Part shown: piece after piece, positions 1 to 9,954 of the stretch
How the letters are laid out: every line of letters starts with the position of its first letter
Position numbering within the stretch: position 1 is the stretch's first letter
Origin: PALSA-555 sp963821325
Lineage (GTDB): Bacteria > Actinomycetota > Acidimicrobiia > IMCC26256 > PALSA-555
Length of the DNA stretch: 64,000 nucleotides
Assembly (NCBI GenBank): GCA_963821325.1
Contig: CAWGDC010000006.1
Location: 434,001 to 498,000, forward strand
Direction: 5' to 3'
Notes under the pieces: model-generated
What the model saw: only the letters and a program-made list of their open reading frames with translations
What the model was told of the DNA's origin: nothing
The model's database searches: none
Made by a program: the position numbers and the translations under genes

Positions 1-152
1 GTGGACGCCGGACACGGGCAGTTCTCGTCGGTCGGCGCCGCGAGCGCCTACGTCCGCCAGCTCCGGGCTCGCGCCGCGCAGCGCCGCCACCTCAACGTCG
101 GGAACGCGCTGCCCGCCCCGCCGCCGACGGTCGCGACTGGGCTGCCCGCGCC

Positions 153-156
<4 letters not shown>
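1..156 (+). CDS. C-terminal fragment of an unidentified protein, possibly a PP2C-type phosphatase
   Basis: The window opens inside a reading frame that stays open from base 1 to a TGA at 154-156. The visible 51 residues are Arg/Ala-rich, then Pro-rich, with no recognisable motif. The stop overlaps the GTG of the next gene by four bases (GTGA), which suggests one operon. In many actinobacteria the gene just before rodA-pbpA-pknB is the PP2C phosphatase that reverses PknB phosphorylation, and such proteins often end in a Pro-rich tail. The identity is inferred from position only. Confidence 0.4.
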
Positions 157-1468
<1,312 letters not shown>

Positions 1469-1472
<4 letters not shown>

Positions 1473-2932
1473 ACCCCGCCATCCGCAAGGTCGGGGTGGG
1501 GCTGATCCTGCTGCTGCTCGTGCTCGTCGGCCAGCTCACCTACCTGCAGATCGTCGACGCGAACAACCTGAACCACAACCCGCACAACGTACGCACGTTG
1601 CTGCAGAACGCGAACCGACCCCGCGGCGACGTCGTCACCGCCGACGGGACGGTCGTGGCGCATTCCGTGCCGGTGAGCGACGGCACCGAGTTCAAGTACC
1701 TGCGCGAGTACCCGACGGCGGGGCTGTTCTCCCAGGTCGTCGGCTACCAGTCGTTCGTGTTCGGCGCGACCGGGGTCGAGGCGTCCTACAACAGCGACCT
1801 CACCGGGCAGAGCCTCCGCGTCCAGCTCCACAGCCTCGGGGACCTGCTCTCCGGCGCCCAGGGAACCGGCACCGTGGTGCTGTCGCTGCGCGCCGACCTC
1901 CAGCGGGCGGCGCAGGCCGCGCTGGGCATTCAGCGCGGCTCGGTGGTGACGCTCGACGTCAAGACCGGCAACGTCCTGGCGATGTACTCGAACCCGACGT
2001 TCGACCCGAACCCGCTCGTCGTGCACAACGCCGCGAGCGCACAAGGCGCGTTCACCCTCTTGAACGCCAACCCGGACCACCCGTCGCTTGCCCGCGCGTA
2101 CCGCGAGCTCTACCCGCCGGGATCGAGCTTCAAGACGATCACCGCGTCCGTCGCGCTCGAGGACGGCATCGCCAACCCCGACACCACCTTCCCGGTCCGC
2201 AACCAGCTCACCCTCCCCCAGACCAGCGCCACCCTCCAGAACTTCGGGGGTGAGTCCTGCGGCGGCACGCTGACGCAGAGCTTCACGGTGTCGTGCAACG
2301 CCACGTTCGGGCAGCTCGGCCTCCAGCTCGGCGAGCAGTTCGTGCCCGGGATGGCCAAGTTCGGGATCGGCGCCGCGCCGCCGCTCGACGACAGCCCCGG
2401 CGCCGTCGCCAGCGTCGGGCCAGCGGCCGGGTCGTTCCAGAGCAACCAACCCGAGTTCGCGTTCGCCGGGATCGGGCAGGGCGTCGTGGCCGTGACCCCG
2501 CTGCAGATGGCCCTCGTCGCCGAAGGTCTCGCGAACGGCGGTGTGATCATGGCCCCCCACGTGGTGAGCGAGATCCGCGACGCCAACAACAAGCTCGTGG
2601 AGCGCATCAACCCGTCCCCGTGGATGACCGCCACCACACCCCAGGTCGCCGCGGCCGTCACCCAGATGATGGTCAACGTCGTGCAGAGTGGCACCGGCAC
2701 CGCGGCGCAGATCCCCGGCGTCACCGTGGCCGGCAAGACAGGCACCGCTCAGAACGCGCCGAACCAGGCGCCACACGCCTGGTTCGTGGCCTTCGCGCCT
2801 GCCCAAGCGCCCCGCTACGCGGTCGCGGTGCTCGTCGAGCACGGCGGCAGCCAGGGCAACGACGCGACCGGCGGGGCGGTGGCCGCGCCGATCGCAGCCC
2901 GCATGCTGCGCCTCGCCCTCGGGCTGCCGTGA
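1469..2932 (+). CDS. pbpA: Class B penicillin-binding protein (peptidoglycan transpeptidase)
   Basis: Cross-links peptidoglycan outside the membrane and is the usual partner of the SEDS polymerase encoded just upstream. The 487-residue protein has one N-terminal membrane anchor (about residues 10-28), a dimerisation region, and a transpeptidase domain. The three catalytic motifs are visible: SxxK at 219-222 (SSFK, nucleophile Ser219), an SxN motif read as SCN, and KTG at 423-425. The ATG overlaps the stop of rodA by four bases. Length and motif spacing match the actinobacterial PbpA group. No frame break is seen. Confidence 0.92.
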
Positions 2933-2994
2933 CCCGCGGCCCGCGGCGCGAAGACACCGCTTCGGCGAACCTGACCGGTAGCCTGACTCGACGC

Positions 2995-4812
2995 ATGCCT
3001 GAGGCCGCGGTCGTCTTCGCGAATCGGTACGTCATCCAGCGGCCCATCGCCCGCGGCGGCATGGCGGACGTCTACCTCGCGACGGACCAGGTCCTCGACC
3101 GGCCCGTCGCCGTGAAGGTGCTCTTCCAGGAGTACGCCCGCGACCCGAGCTTCGTGGAGCGGTTCCGGCGCGAGGCCCAGAACGCCGCCGCGCTGAACCA
3201 CCCCAACATCGTCGGGGTCTACGACTGGGGCCAGGAGCACGGGACGTACTTCATCGTCATGGAGTACGTCGAGGGGCGGTCGCTGCGCGACATCATGCAC
3301 GCCGAGGGTCAGATCCCGCCGGTGCAAGCCGCCGGGATCGCCGCGGAGATCGCCGACGCGCTCGAGTTCGCCCACCGCAACGGGGTGGTGCACCGCGACA
3401 TCAAGCCCGGCAACGTGCTCATCACCGCGACCGGGCAGGTGAAGGTCGCCGACTTCGGGATCGCGGCGAACCCGACGAACCCCTCCCAGGGCCTCACCCA
3501 GACCGGGGCGGTCATGGGCACCGCCACCTACTTCTCGCCCGAGCAGGCCCAGGGCTTTGCGGTGGACGGACGCACTGACGTGTACGCGCTCGGCGTGGTG
3601 CTCTACGAGATGGTGACCGGCGTCGCGCCGTTCCAGGCCGATACCCCCGTCGCCGTGGCGATGAAGCACGTCCGCGAGCAGCCGGTCCCCCCGTCGCAGT
3701 ACGCCTTCGACCTGCCACCCGACCTCGAGCGGATCATCCTCGCGGCCATGGCGAAGAACCTCGCCAACCGCTACCAGTCCGCGGCGGACATGCGCGAGGA
3801 CCTCATCCGCTTCGAGCGCGGCCGGCCCGTCACCGCGTCGTACCGGCCCGAGGGCGACACCGTCGCCGCGGCCGCGGCGACGCAGGCGGCACAGCTCTGG
3901 GAGCCGGAGAAACGCCGGTGGGGAGCGATCATCGCGGTGGCCCTCGGGCTCGGTCTCCTGGCCGCGGTGATCATCGTGCTGCTCGTTCCCTCGCTGCGCA
4001 ACGACGTGCTCGGCACGTCGAACGCGCCGCCGCAGCTCACCGTGCCCGACGTGACGACCGGCGCCCCGACGTTCGCCGCCGCGCAAGCCCGGCTCGTCCA
4101 CGTCGGGTTCAAGGTCAAGCGGGTCGACGTCGAGTCGAACAGCGTGCCGGTCGATCACGTCGTGAAGCAGAGCCCTGCCGCCGGCTCCCTGCTGACCAAA
4201 GGCGACACCGTGTCCCTCGACGTGGCGAACAACCAGGTGACGCTGCCCAACGTGGTCGGCATGACCTTCGAGCAGGCCCAGTCGAACATCATGACGCTCG
4301 GGCTGCAGGTCATGCGCGCCGACACGCCGACGACCGCGCAGCCGCCCGACACCGTGCTCTCCATGACACCGGGACCCGGGGTGAAGGTGGCGCGCGGCAC
4401 CGTGGTGACGTTGGCCGTCGCCCAGGCGCCCCAGGTCTCCGTGCCCGCCGTCACGGGCCAGGACCAGGTCACCGCGTCGAACACCATCACGCAGGCCGGC
4501 CTCCAGCCCTCGATCGTCGGGATGAACAGCAGCACCGTCCCCGCCGGGAAGGTGATCAGCACGAACCCAGCGGCCGGCACGATGGTCGCGAAGGGCTCCA
4601 CGGTGCAGCTCTTCGTGTCCACCGGGCCCCAGACGGTCGCGGTCCCGAACGTGCTCGGTCAGAACCGCGACGCCGCCATCGCCACCCTCACCGGCGCCGG
4701 GCTCAGCGTCCAAGCCACCTGCGGGTCGAACAGCCCGGTGACCTCCGAGAACCCGGGCGCCGGCACCCAGGTCGCCCCGAACACGGTCGTGATGATCGCC
4801 TGCGTGGCGTAG
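2995..4812 (+). CDS. pknB: Membrane Ser/Thr protein kinase with PASTA repeats (PknB type)
   Basis: Sensor kinase that controls cell-wall growth and division by phosphorylating cytoplasmic targets while its outer repeats bind muropeptides or lipid II. In the 605-residue product the kinase domain covers about residues 10-275. It has a glycine loop (ARGGM), the VAVK lysine, the HRD loop at 133-135 and DFG at 153-155, so it looks active. One membrane helix lies at about 309-334, followed by four PASTA repeats to the C terminus. The chosen ATG gives the usual short N terminus. An in-frame GTG at 2929, overlapping the pbpA stop, would add 22 residues and cannot be excluded. Confidence 0.93.
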   Translation: MPEAAVVFANRYVIQRPIARGGMADVYLATDQVLDRPVAVKVLFQEYARDPSFVERFRREAQNAAALNHPNIVGVYDWGQEHGTYFIVMEYVEGRSLRDIMHAEGQIPPVQAAGIAAEIADALEFAHRNGVVHRDIKPGNVLITATGQVKVADFGIAANPTNPSQGLTQTGAVMGTATYFSPEQAQGFAVDGRTDVYALGVVLYEMVTGVAPFQADTPVAVAMKHVREQPVPPSQYAFDLPPDLERIILAAMAKNLANRYQSAADMREDLIRFERGRPVTASYRPEGDTVAAAAATQAAQLWEPEKRRWGAIIAVALGLGLLAAVIIVLLVPSLRNDVLGTSNAPPQLTVPDVTTGAPTFAAAQARLVHVGFKVKRVDVESNSVPVDHVVKQSPAAGSLLTKGDTVSLDVANNQVTLPNVVGMTFEQAQSNIMTLGLQVMRADTPTTAQPPDTVLSMTPGPGVKVARGTVVTLAVAQAPQVSVPAVTGQDQVTASNTITQAGLQPSIVGMNSSTVPAGKVISTNPAAGTMVAKGSTVQLFVSTGPQTVAVPNVLGQNRDAAIATLTGAGLSVQATCGSNSPVTSENPGAGTQVAPNTVVMIACVA

Positions 4813-5594
4813 TGCCCGCCCGCGCGTCCGCGCTCGGCTCCTGGTACGCCGAGCACGGACGCCACGAGCTCCCCTGGCGCGCCACCCGCGACCGCTGGGC
4901 CGTGCTCGTGTCCGAGGTGATGCTGCACCAGACCCAGGTCCCCCGGGTCGAGGCCCTCTACGCGGCGTTCCTCGCGCGGTTCCCCACCCCGACCGCGATG
5001 GCCGCCGCGTCCGCCGGCGACGTCATCCAGGCCTGGGGGCGCCTCGGCTACCCGCGGCGCGCTCGGCGGCTCTGGGAGGCCGCCCGCCGAATCGCCGCCG
5101 ACGGATGGCCGGACGACCTCACCGAACTGCCTGGCGTCGGCCGCTACACCGCGGGCGCAGTCCGAGCCCAAGCCGACGACGCGGACGTCCCCGCGGTGGA
5201 CGTGAACATCCGACGCGTCGTCGAGCGGGTGACGGGCGAGCGGTTGACGCCCCGCGCCGCCGACGAGGCCATGGTGCGCGTCGCCCGGCCGTTGACGGGC
5301 CGCGACCGGCTGCTCGCCCTCATGGACGTCGGCGCGCTCGTGTGCCATCCGACGTCCCCCCGCTGCGAGACCTGCCCGCTGCGGCGGCGCTGCACGGCGC
5401 GGGGCCCGCTCCCGTCGGAGCAGCGGGCGCGGGCGGCGCCCTACGACGGCTCGTTCCGCCAGCAGCGCGGCGCGGTGCTCGCCCGCCTGCGCGCCGGGCC
5501 GACACCCGCCGCGCTGCTCGACGCCGCTGCGCTGACGTCGCTGTGCCGCGACGGCCTCGCCGTCGTCGAGCAGGGCACCGCCCGGCTGCCCTGA
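4812..5594 (+). CDS. mutY: A/G-specific adenine DNA glycosylase (short MutY)
   Basis: Removes adenine mispaired with 8-oxoguanine. The GTG start shares one base with the pknB stop, giving 260 residues. Family landmarks are visible: the catalytic Glu35 in SEVMLHQTQ, the helix-hairpin-helix LPGVGRYTAGAV, the conserved Asp in VDVNIRRV, and the iron-sulfur loop as C-x6-C-x2-C-x5-C. The protein ends soon after the cluster, so it lacks the C-terminal NUDIX-like domain that reads 8-oxoguanine in Escherichia coli MutY. Short actinobacterial forms are known. Its stop lies three bases from that of the convergent pabA. Confidence 0.88.
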   Translation: MPARASALGSWYAEHGRHELPWRATRDRWAVLVSEVMLHQTQVPRVEALYAAFLARFPTPTAMAAASAGDVIQAWGRLGYPRRARRLWEAARRIAADGWPDDLTELPGVGRYTAGAVRAQADDADVPAVDVNIRRVVERVTGERLTPRAADEAMVRVARPLTGRDRLLALMDVGALVCHPTSPRCETCPLRRRCTARGPLPSEQRARAAPYDGSFRQQRGAVLARLRAGPTPAALLDAAALTSLCRDGLAVVEQGTARLP

Positions 5595-5597
5595 GCG

Positions 5598-6188
5598 CTA
5601 CGCCCGGACGAGGCCGGCGCGGTCCAAGAAGTTGGCGAGCAGGGCGTGCCCCGACTCGGTGAGAATCGACTCCGGATGGAACTGCACACCCTCGACCGGC
5701 TCGTGACGATGGCGGAGCCCCATCACGAGCCCGTCCTCGCTCTCGGCGCTCACGACGAGCTCGTCCGGCACCGATGCCCGCTCGACAACGAGCGAGTGGT
5801 AGCGGGTGGCCCGCAGCGGGTTCGCCAACCCGGCGAACACGCCCTCGCCGTCGTGGGTGATCACCGAGGTCTTGCCGTGCATGACCTGGGGCGCCCGCAC
5901 CACCTGACCGCCGTACACCTGGCCGATGCACTGCACGCCGAGGCACACGCCGAGGACCGGGACGCCACGAGCCCCGCAGTCCCGGATCACCTCGTTCGAC
6001 ACGCCCGCGTCCTCGGGTCGGCGCGGGCCCGGCGACACGAGCACCGCGTCCGGTCGGAGCTCGTGCAGCGCCGGGACATCGATCGCGTCGTGGCGGTACA
6101 CGAGCGGCTCCGCGCCCAGCTCCCCGAGGTACTGCACGAGGTTGTAGACGAACGAGTCGTAGTTGTCGATGACCACGACCCGCGCCAT
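5598..6188 (-). CDS. pabA: Glutamine amidotransferase subunit of aminodeoxychorismate/anthranilate synthase
   Basis: Class I glutamine amidotransferase of 196 residues that supplies ammonia for folate (PabA) or tryptophan (TrpG) synthesis. The nucleophile Cys82 sits in GVCLGVQC, and the His/Glu pair lies in HPES at 171-174. The N terminus (VVIDNYDSFVYNL) is typical of the family. Actinobacteria often carry this gene next to pknB, usually annotated trpG or pabA. No synthase large subunit is present in the window, so the pathway assignment stays open. Confidence 0.88.
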   Translation of the reverse strand: MARVVVIDNYDSFVYNLVQYLGELGAEPLVYRHDAIDVPALHELRPDAVLVSPGPRRPEDAGVSNEVIRDCGARGVPVLGVCLGVQCIGQVYGGQVVRAPQVMHGKTSVITHDGEGVFAGLANPLRATRYHSLVVERASVPDELVVSAESEDGLVMGLRHRHEPVEGVQFHPESILTESGHALLANFLDRAGLVRA

Positions 6189-6236
6189 CGCGGCACTCTA
6201 CGTGGAGGCCACCTTCGCCACCGCTACTGTTTCGGC

Positions 6237-6488
6237 GTGCCCAAGACGAAGCGACGCAAGGCACCGCCGCCCAAGCCGTCGCGGTACACACCCCCGAAGC
6301 CCAAGACGGCGAAGCGCAGCCCGCTGTGGGTCCCCGTCACGCTGTTCACCGCGCTCGGCCTCGGCATGGTCGTGATCCTCGGCGACTACCTCGAGCTCCT
6401 CCCCGGCGGCGCGGCCCGCAACGGGTACCTGTTCCTCGGATTGGGGCTGCTCGTCGGCGGCTTCATCCTGTCCACCCAGCTCCGCTGA
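6237..6488 (+). CDS. crgA: Cell division protein CrgA
   Basis: Small actinobacterial membrane protein that helps coordinate FtsZ, penicillin-binding proteins and septal growth. The 83-residue product has a basic N terminus rich in Lys/Pro and two membrane helices at about residues 33-50 and 60-78. The pair is separated by a short loop with the LPGG element typical of the family. Its place beside pabA and pknB is the usual one. The GTG start is about 50 bases from the divergent pabA start, so the two share a promoter region. Confidence 0.88.
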   Translation: MPKTKRRKAPPPKPSRYTPPKPKTAKRSPLWVPVTLFTALGLGMVVILGDYLELLPGGAARNGYLFLGLGLLVGGFILSTQLR

Positions 6489-6507
6489 GGAACCACACAA
6501 CTGTCAT

Positions 6508-6540
6508 TTGTCCCCAAGGTTCTCCCCAACCTGTGGATAA
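6508..6540. promoter_or_regulatory. Cluster of three DnaA-box-like 9-mers downstream of crgA
   Basis: TTGTCCCCA (6508-6516), TTCTCCCCA (6520-6528) and TGTGGATAA (6532-6540, the exact complement of the consensus TTATCCACA) lie in register at 12-bp steps. The rest of the 167-bp gap up to the next gene is GC-rich and shows nothing else. One match is perfect and two differ by one or two bases, so this is a candidate DnaA-binding cluster about 13 kb from the dnaA-dnaN gap. Confidence 0.45.
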
Positions 6541-6655
6541 CCGGGGCGCTGTGGGGTCCCGCGGCTGACCCTTCCCCCCGTTGGGCCGGGCAGTTCGGTG
6601 GGGACGTCGCTGCGGGGCTGTCCCCGGCACGCGCCGCTCTCCCGCGCGGCACGGG

Positions 6656-6943
6656 TCAGGCGACCGGCCCGACGCGGACCATGTCCTCTCGGCAGTGGCG
6701 GGGCGCTTCGAGGTCGTCCCCGGCCTGCGCGGCGGTCATCGTCACCTCGGCGCCGCAGACGATGCAGCGGAACCGGGCGTTCACGGGCACGACCTGCTCG
6801 GGGTCGGGCTCCGTCGCGGGCGCGATCTTGAACTTGCGGAGGGTGCCAGCGCCGAGGGAGTAGATCGCCACCATCGCGATGAGCGCGATCGCGCCCCGCA
6901 GGATCCAGCCGATGACCGAGACCGCGAGGAGCGTCGGGGACAC
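6656..6943 (-). CDS. Small membrane protein with C-terminal zinc-ribbon-like motif
   Basis: I do not recognise the family. The 95-residue product has one or two hydrophobic segments (about residues 2-30), then a soluble tail with C-x2-C (RCIVCG) and a later H-C pair (PRHCRED), a plausible metal site. It follows the thiolase gene on the same strand and may be co-transcribed with it. The GTG at 6943 is chosen; a TTG at 6979 would add 12 residues and overlap the thiolase end. Confidence 0.55.
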   Translation of the reverse strand: MSPTLLAVSVIGWILRGAIALIAMVAIYSLGAGTLRKFKIAPATEPDPEQVVPVNARFRCIVCGAEVTMTAAQAGDDLEAPRHCREDMVRVGPVA

Positions 6944-6962
6944 CGGCCGCGATGAGCTCGGC

Positions 6963-8118
6963 TCAGCCGAGGCGCTCAAGGACGGTGGCGTTCGCCAGGC
7001 CGCCGCCCTCGCACATCGTCTGGAGCCCCCAGCGTCCGCCGGTGCGCTCGAGCTCGTGCACGAGCGTGGCGAGGAGTCGGGCGCCGGAGCATCCGAGGGG
7101 ATGGCCCAGCGCGATGGCGCCGCCGTTGACGTTGACCTTCGTCATGTCGGGGTGGTGCTCCCGCTGCCAGGCCAGCACGACGGGCGCGAACGCCTCGTTG
7201 ATCTCGACGAGGTCGATGTCGTCGAGCGTGAGGCCGGCGCGGTCGAGGACCTTGCTGGTGGCGGGGATCGGACCGGTCAGCATGAGCACGGGGTCGACGC
7301 CGGCGAGCGCGAACGCGTGGAATTCGGGCGCGTGGTGTGAGGCCGAGCGCCGCGGCGCGCTCCTCGCTCATCACCAGGACCGCGGCGGCGCCGTCGGTGA
7401 TCTGCGACGAGTTCGCGGCGGTGATGACCCCGTCGGCTTTGAACGCCGGCTTGAGCTTGCCGAGGGTCTCGAGCGAGGAGTCGGGCCGGATGCCCTCGTC
7501 GCGCGTCATCGTCTCGGTGCCGTCCTCGGTCTCGACGCGGACGGGCACGATCTCGCGCGCGAAGCGCCCCTCGTCGGTGGCGCGGGCCGCCTTGCGGTGC
7601 GACTCGACCGAGAAGGCGTCGTTCTCCTCGCGGGGGATGCTCCACTTCTCGGCGACGAGCTCGGCGGAGATGCCCTGCGGCACCAGGTCGTAGCGGGCCA
7701 GGAGCTGGTGTCCGAACGGGTTCGAGCCGGGGAGCAGGGACGAGCCCATCGGGACCCGGGTCATGCTCTCCACCCCGGCGGCGATCGCGACGTCATAGAC
7801 CCCGGCCATCACCCCTTGCGCGGCGAAGTGGGCGGCCTGCTGGGACGAGCCGCACTGGCGGTCGACGGTGGTGCCGGGCACCGTCTCGGGGAAGCCGGCG
7901 GCGAGGAGGGCGTCGCGGCCGATGTTGATGGCCTGCTCGCCCACCTGCGACACGCAGCCCATGATCACGTCATCGACGAGGGCCGGGTCCAGGTCGTTGC
8001 GCTCGACGAGCGTCTGCAAGGTGTGCGCGGCGAGGTCGACCGGGTGCCAGTCCTTGAGCTTGCCGTTCCGGCGACCCAACGGGGTGCGCACGGCGTCGAC
8101 GATCACGGCGTTCGGCAT
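6963..8118 (-). CDS. Acetyl-CoA acetyltransferase (thiolase), frame broken near 7333
   Basis: Type II thiolase that condenses or cleaves acyl-CoA/acetyl-CoA. The N-terminal part carries the nucleophile Cys89 (DRQCGSS). The C-terminal part, in another frame, has the NEAF motif, the GHPLGCSGAR segment with catalytic His and Cys, and the CEGGG end. The two join near 7333, where one extra base in the run before CACGCG shifts the frame. Removing it restores a continuous protein of about 385 residues, the normal length. Both halves are fully conserved, which favours a sequencing indel over gene decay. The start is divergent from the thioesterase gene. Confidence 0.85.
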
Positions 8119-8168
8119 CGCGACCTCCTCACAGGTTGGCGCGTCGGGCCAACGATACGCTCCGCCGG

Positions 8169-8582
8169 ATGGGCCGCAATCTCGACCAGGCGCTCGGCGA
8201 CGGCGGGATGCCGCTGCTCGCCCAGCTCGGACTGTCCTTCGAGCACTACGGCGAGGGCTGGGCCGAGGCGGTCTGGACCCCGACGGCGTTGGCCTGCAAC
8301 CCCCTCGGCACGGTGCACGGCGGCGTCTACGGCGTCGTGCACGACGCGGCGATGAACTTCGCCGCGAGCAGCGCGCTCGAGCGCGGCGACCGGGCCGCGA
8401 CGCTCGACCTCTCGTATCAGACCATTCGGGCCAGCCAGGCCGGTCAGGCGCTCGTGGTGCGGGGCGAGGTCGTCCGCCTCACCGGCAGCGTCGCCTACCT
8501 CGAGGCCACCGTCCACGACCACGACCGCGCGCTCGTGTCGCGCGCCACCGGCACGTTCTTCGTGAAGCGGCGCACCGGATGA
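8169..8582 (+). CDS. PaaI-like hotdog-fold thioesterase
   Basis: Probable acyl-CoA thioesterase of 137 residues. The hotdog signature is visible: NPLGTVHGGVYGVVHDAAM (the helix entry with the catalytic region), then LSYQTIRASQAG and a C-terminal strand ending in GTFFVKR. The substrate is unknown. The start is set at ATG 8169; a TTG at 8136 is also in frame but lies close to the divergent thiolase start. The pairing with a thiolase suggests a role in acyl-CoA turnover. Confidence 0.75.
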   Translation: MGRNLDQALGDGGMPLLAQLGLSFEHYGEGWAEAVWTPTALACNPLGTVHGGVYGVVHDAAMNFAASSALERGDRAATLDLSYQTIRASQAGQALVVRGEVVRLTGSVAYLEATVHDHDRALVSRATGTFFVKRRTG

Positions 8583-8594
8583 ATGGCGTGCGCC

Positions 8595-8615
8595 CGCGAC
8601 CCGCAGGGGGTCGCG
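8595..8615. terminator. GC-rich hairpin between convergent genes, probable bidirectional terminator
   Basis: CGCGACCC (8595-8602) and GGGTCGCG (8608-8615) form a perfect 8-bp stem with a 5-base loop. It lies exactly between the convergent stops of the thioesterase and the surface-protein genes. No U tract follows, as is common in high-GC actinobacteria. Confidence 0.5.
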
Positions 8616-8620
8616 TCGGG

Positions 8621-9766
8621 TCAGTCGAGGATCGAGGTGCGCACTCGGCGGCGACGCACGAGCACCCACGCGAACCCGAAGATCGCGAAGGTCGCGAGGC
8701 CGGCGAGCCACGGCGCCGCGCTCGGCCCCGCGGTGCCCTTGGCGTTCACGCTGACGGTGGCGCGCTTGACGGAGGTCGGGCGACCGGCCGTGCGGGCCGC
8801 CTCGGCGGTCTGGAACCAGTCGGGGCGCCACAGCCAGATGACCGTGACCGGGCGGATCGCCGCCGGTGTCGGGACATCGAAGTTCGTGAGCGGCACGTAC
8901 GACACGGTCTTCGTCGCGAAGCCGTTGAGCGCCGGCAGGCTCACCGGTGCCGGTCCCGGCGTGGGCGCCGGCGACGGTGTCGGGGCCGGCGGAGTGATCT
9001 CGAAGGAGACCGGTGCCGACGTCACCCCGCTCGGGTACGTGGAGTCCGTCGCGGTCAGGGTCAGCGTGTACTGGCCGGGTGTGCTGAAGATGCTGCTCGG
9101 CGGTGTGTAGGTGGGGCCGGGCTGCTGGTCGACCTGATGGCCGTTGTACAGCAGCGTCCACGTGTAGGTGACGCCTGACTGGCCCGTCGGTGCCTGGAAC
9201 ATGAACTGGCCGGGGCCGGTGAGCTGTCCCGTCGGTGGACCGGTGAAGTTGGTGCTCGGCGCCGATGGCAGGCTTGAGGGCGGCGTGGTGGTCGGCGGAG
9301 GCGGGGCCGCGATGTTCAGCTGGTCGGGCGGCGCGCTCGGGTTCGGGAAGGTGCCTTCGCCGAACACCACCGGCGACCCGGGCAACGTGGTACCTGACAG
9401 CTTGTACTCGCAGGACTGGTTGGGGTTCGCGGCAATCGTGCAGGGACCGGGTCCCACCAAGGTGAGGGTGATCCCGCCGGCCGACCAGGTGGCGGGCCAG
9501 TTGCCGCGGGCGCCCCACAGGTCGGTCGGGCTCACCGGGGGAGTGCCGGTGTCGGGCGAGAGGGTGACCGTGGAGCCCGACGCGGTGCCGCTCAGGCTGA
9601 ACGCGATCCACGCGCCGTTCGTGACCGTCGCGGCGCCGGGTGGGAGCACCACGACCGGGTTGGCGCCGGCCGGGCCGGCGAGGCCGGCGATGAGCAGCAC
9701 CGCGCTCACGAGCCCGACGCCGACCGCCTGGGCGGCACGTCTGATCCCGCGCCGGCGATGCGTCAC
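8621..9766 (-). CDS. Secreted or surface-anchored protein with a PKD-like domain
   Basis: The 381-residue product starts with basic residues and a hydrophobic stretch ending in AGA, a clear signal peptide (about 1-35). The middle holds Ser/Thr/Pro-rich linkers and an Ig-like PKD segment with the pattern TYTWTLLYNG ... FSTPGQYTLTLTATD. A Pro-rich region follows, and the C terminus is one membrane helix with an RRRR tail, so it should be anchored with its bulk outside. The GTG at 9766 is chosen because it places the signal peptide at the start; an upstream in-frame start exists at 9808. The function is not known. Confidence 0.65.
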   Translation of the reverse strand: MTHRRRGIRRAAQAVGVGLVSAVLLIAGLAGPAGANPVVVLPPGAATVTNGAWIAFSLSGTASGSTVTLSPDTGTPPVSPTDLWGARGNWPATWSAGGITLTLVGPGPCTIAANPNQSCEYKLSGTTLPGSPVVFGEGTFPNPSAPPDQLNIAAPPPPTTTPPSSLPSAPSTNFTGPPTGQLTGPGQFMFQAPTGQSGVTYTWTLLYNGHQVDQQPGPTYTPPSSIFSTPGQYTLTLTATDSTYPSGVTSAPVSFEITPPAPTPSPAPTPGPAPVSLPALNGFATKTVSYVPLTNFDVPTPAAIRPVTVIWLWRPDWFQTAEAARTAGRPTSVKRATVSVNAKGTAGPSAAPWLAGLATFAIFGFAWVLVRRRRVRTSILD

Positions 9767-9835
9767 GGTGCTTATCCTCGCACTCGCGCCAAGGGCGCAC
9801 GGGGGCACACGCTGCGTCGCGGTGGCGGGATCGGG

Positions 9836-9908
9836 TGGAGCGGACCGGGGTCGAACCGGCGACCTTCGGCTTGCAAAGCCGACGCTCTACCAGCTGAGCT
9901 ACCGCCCC
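9836..9908 (-). tRNA. tRNA-Ala (anticodon TGC)
   Basis: Read on the minus strand, a 73-nt cloverleaf is visible. The acceptor GGGGCGG pairs with CCGCTCC (one G-U), the D arm reads AGCTCAGCTGGTAGAGC, the anticodon loop reads TTTGCAA with TGC, and the T arm has GGTTCGACCCC. The discriminator is A and CCA is not encoded. Confidence 0.95.
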
Positions 9909-9954
9909 TCGCCGACCCGAGCGTACCGGCGCCCGTGCCGCGCCCGGTGGGCGT

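Noticed and set aside
8103..9800. 565-codon minus-strand frame over the surface protein and thioesterase
   Set aside because: It covers two real genes in another frame and has low-complexity sequence without a family.
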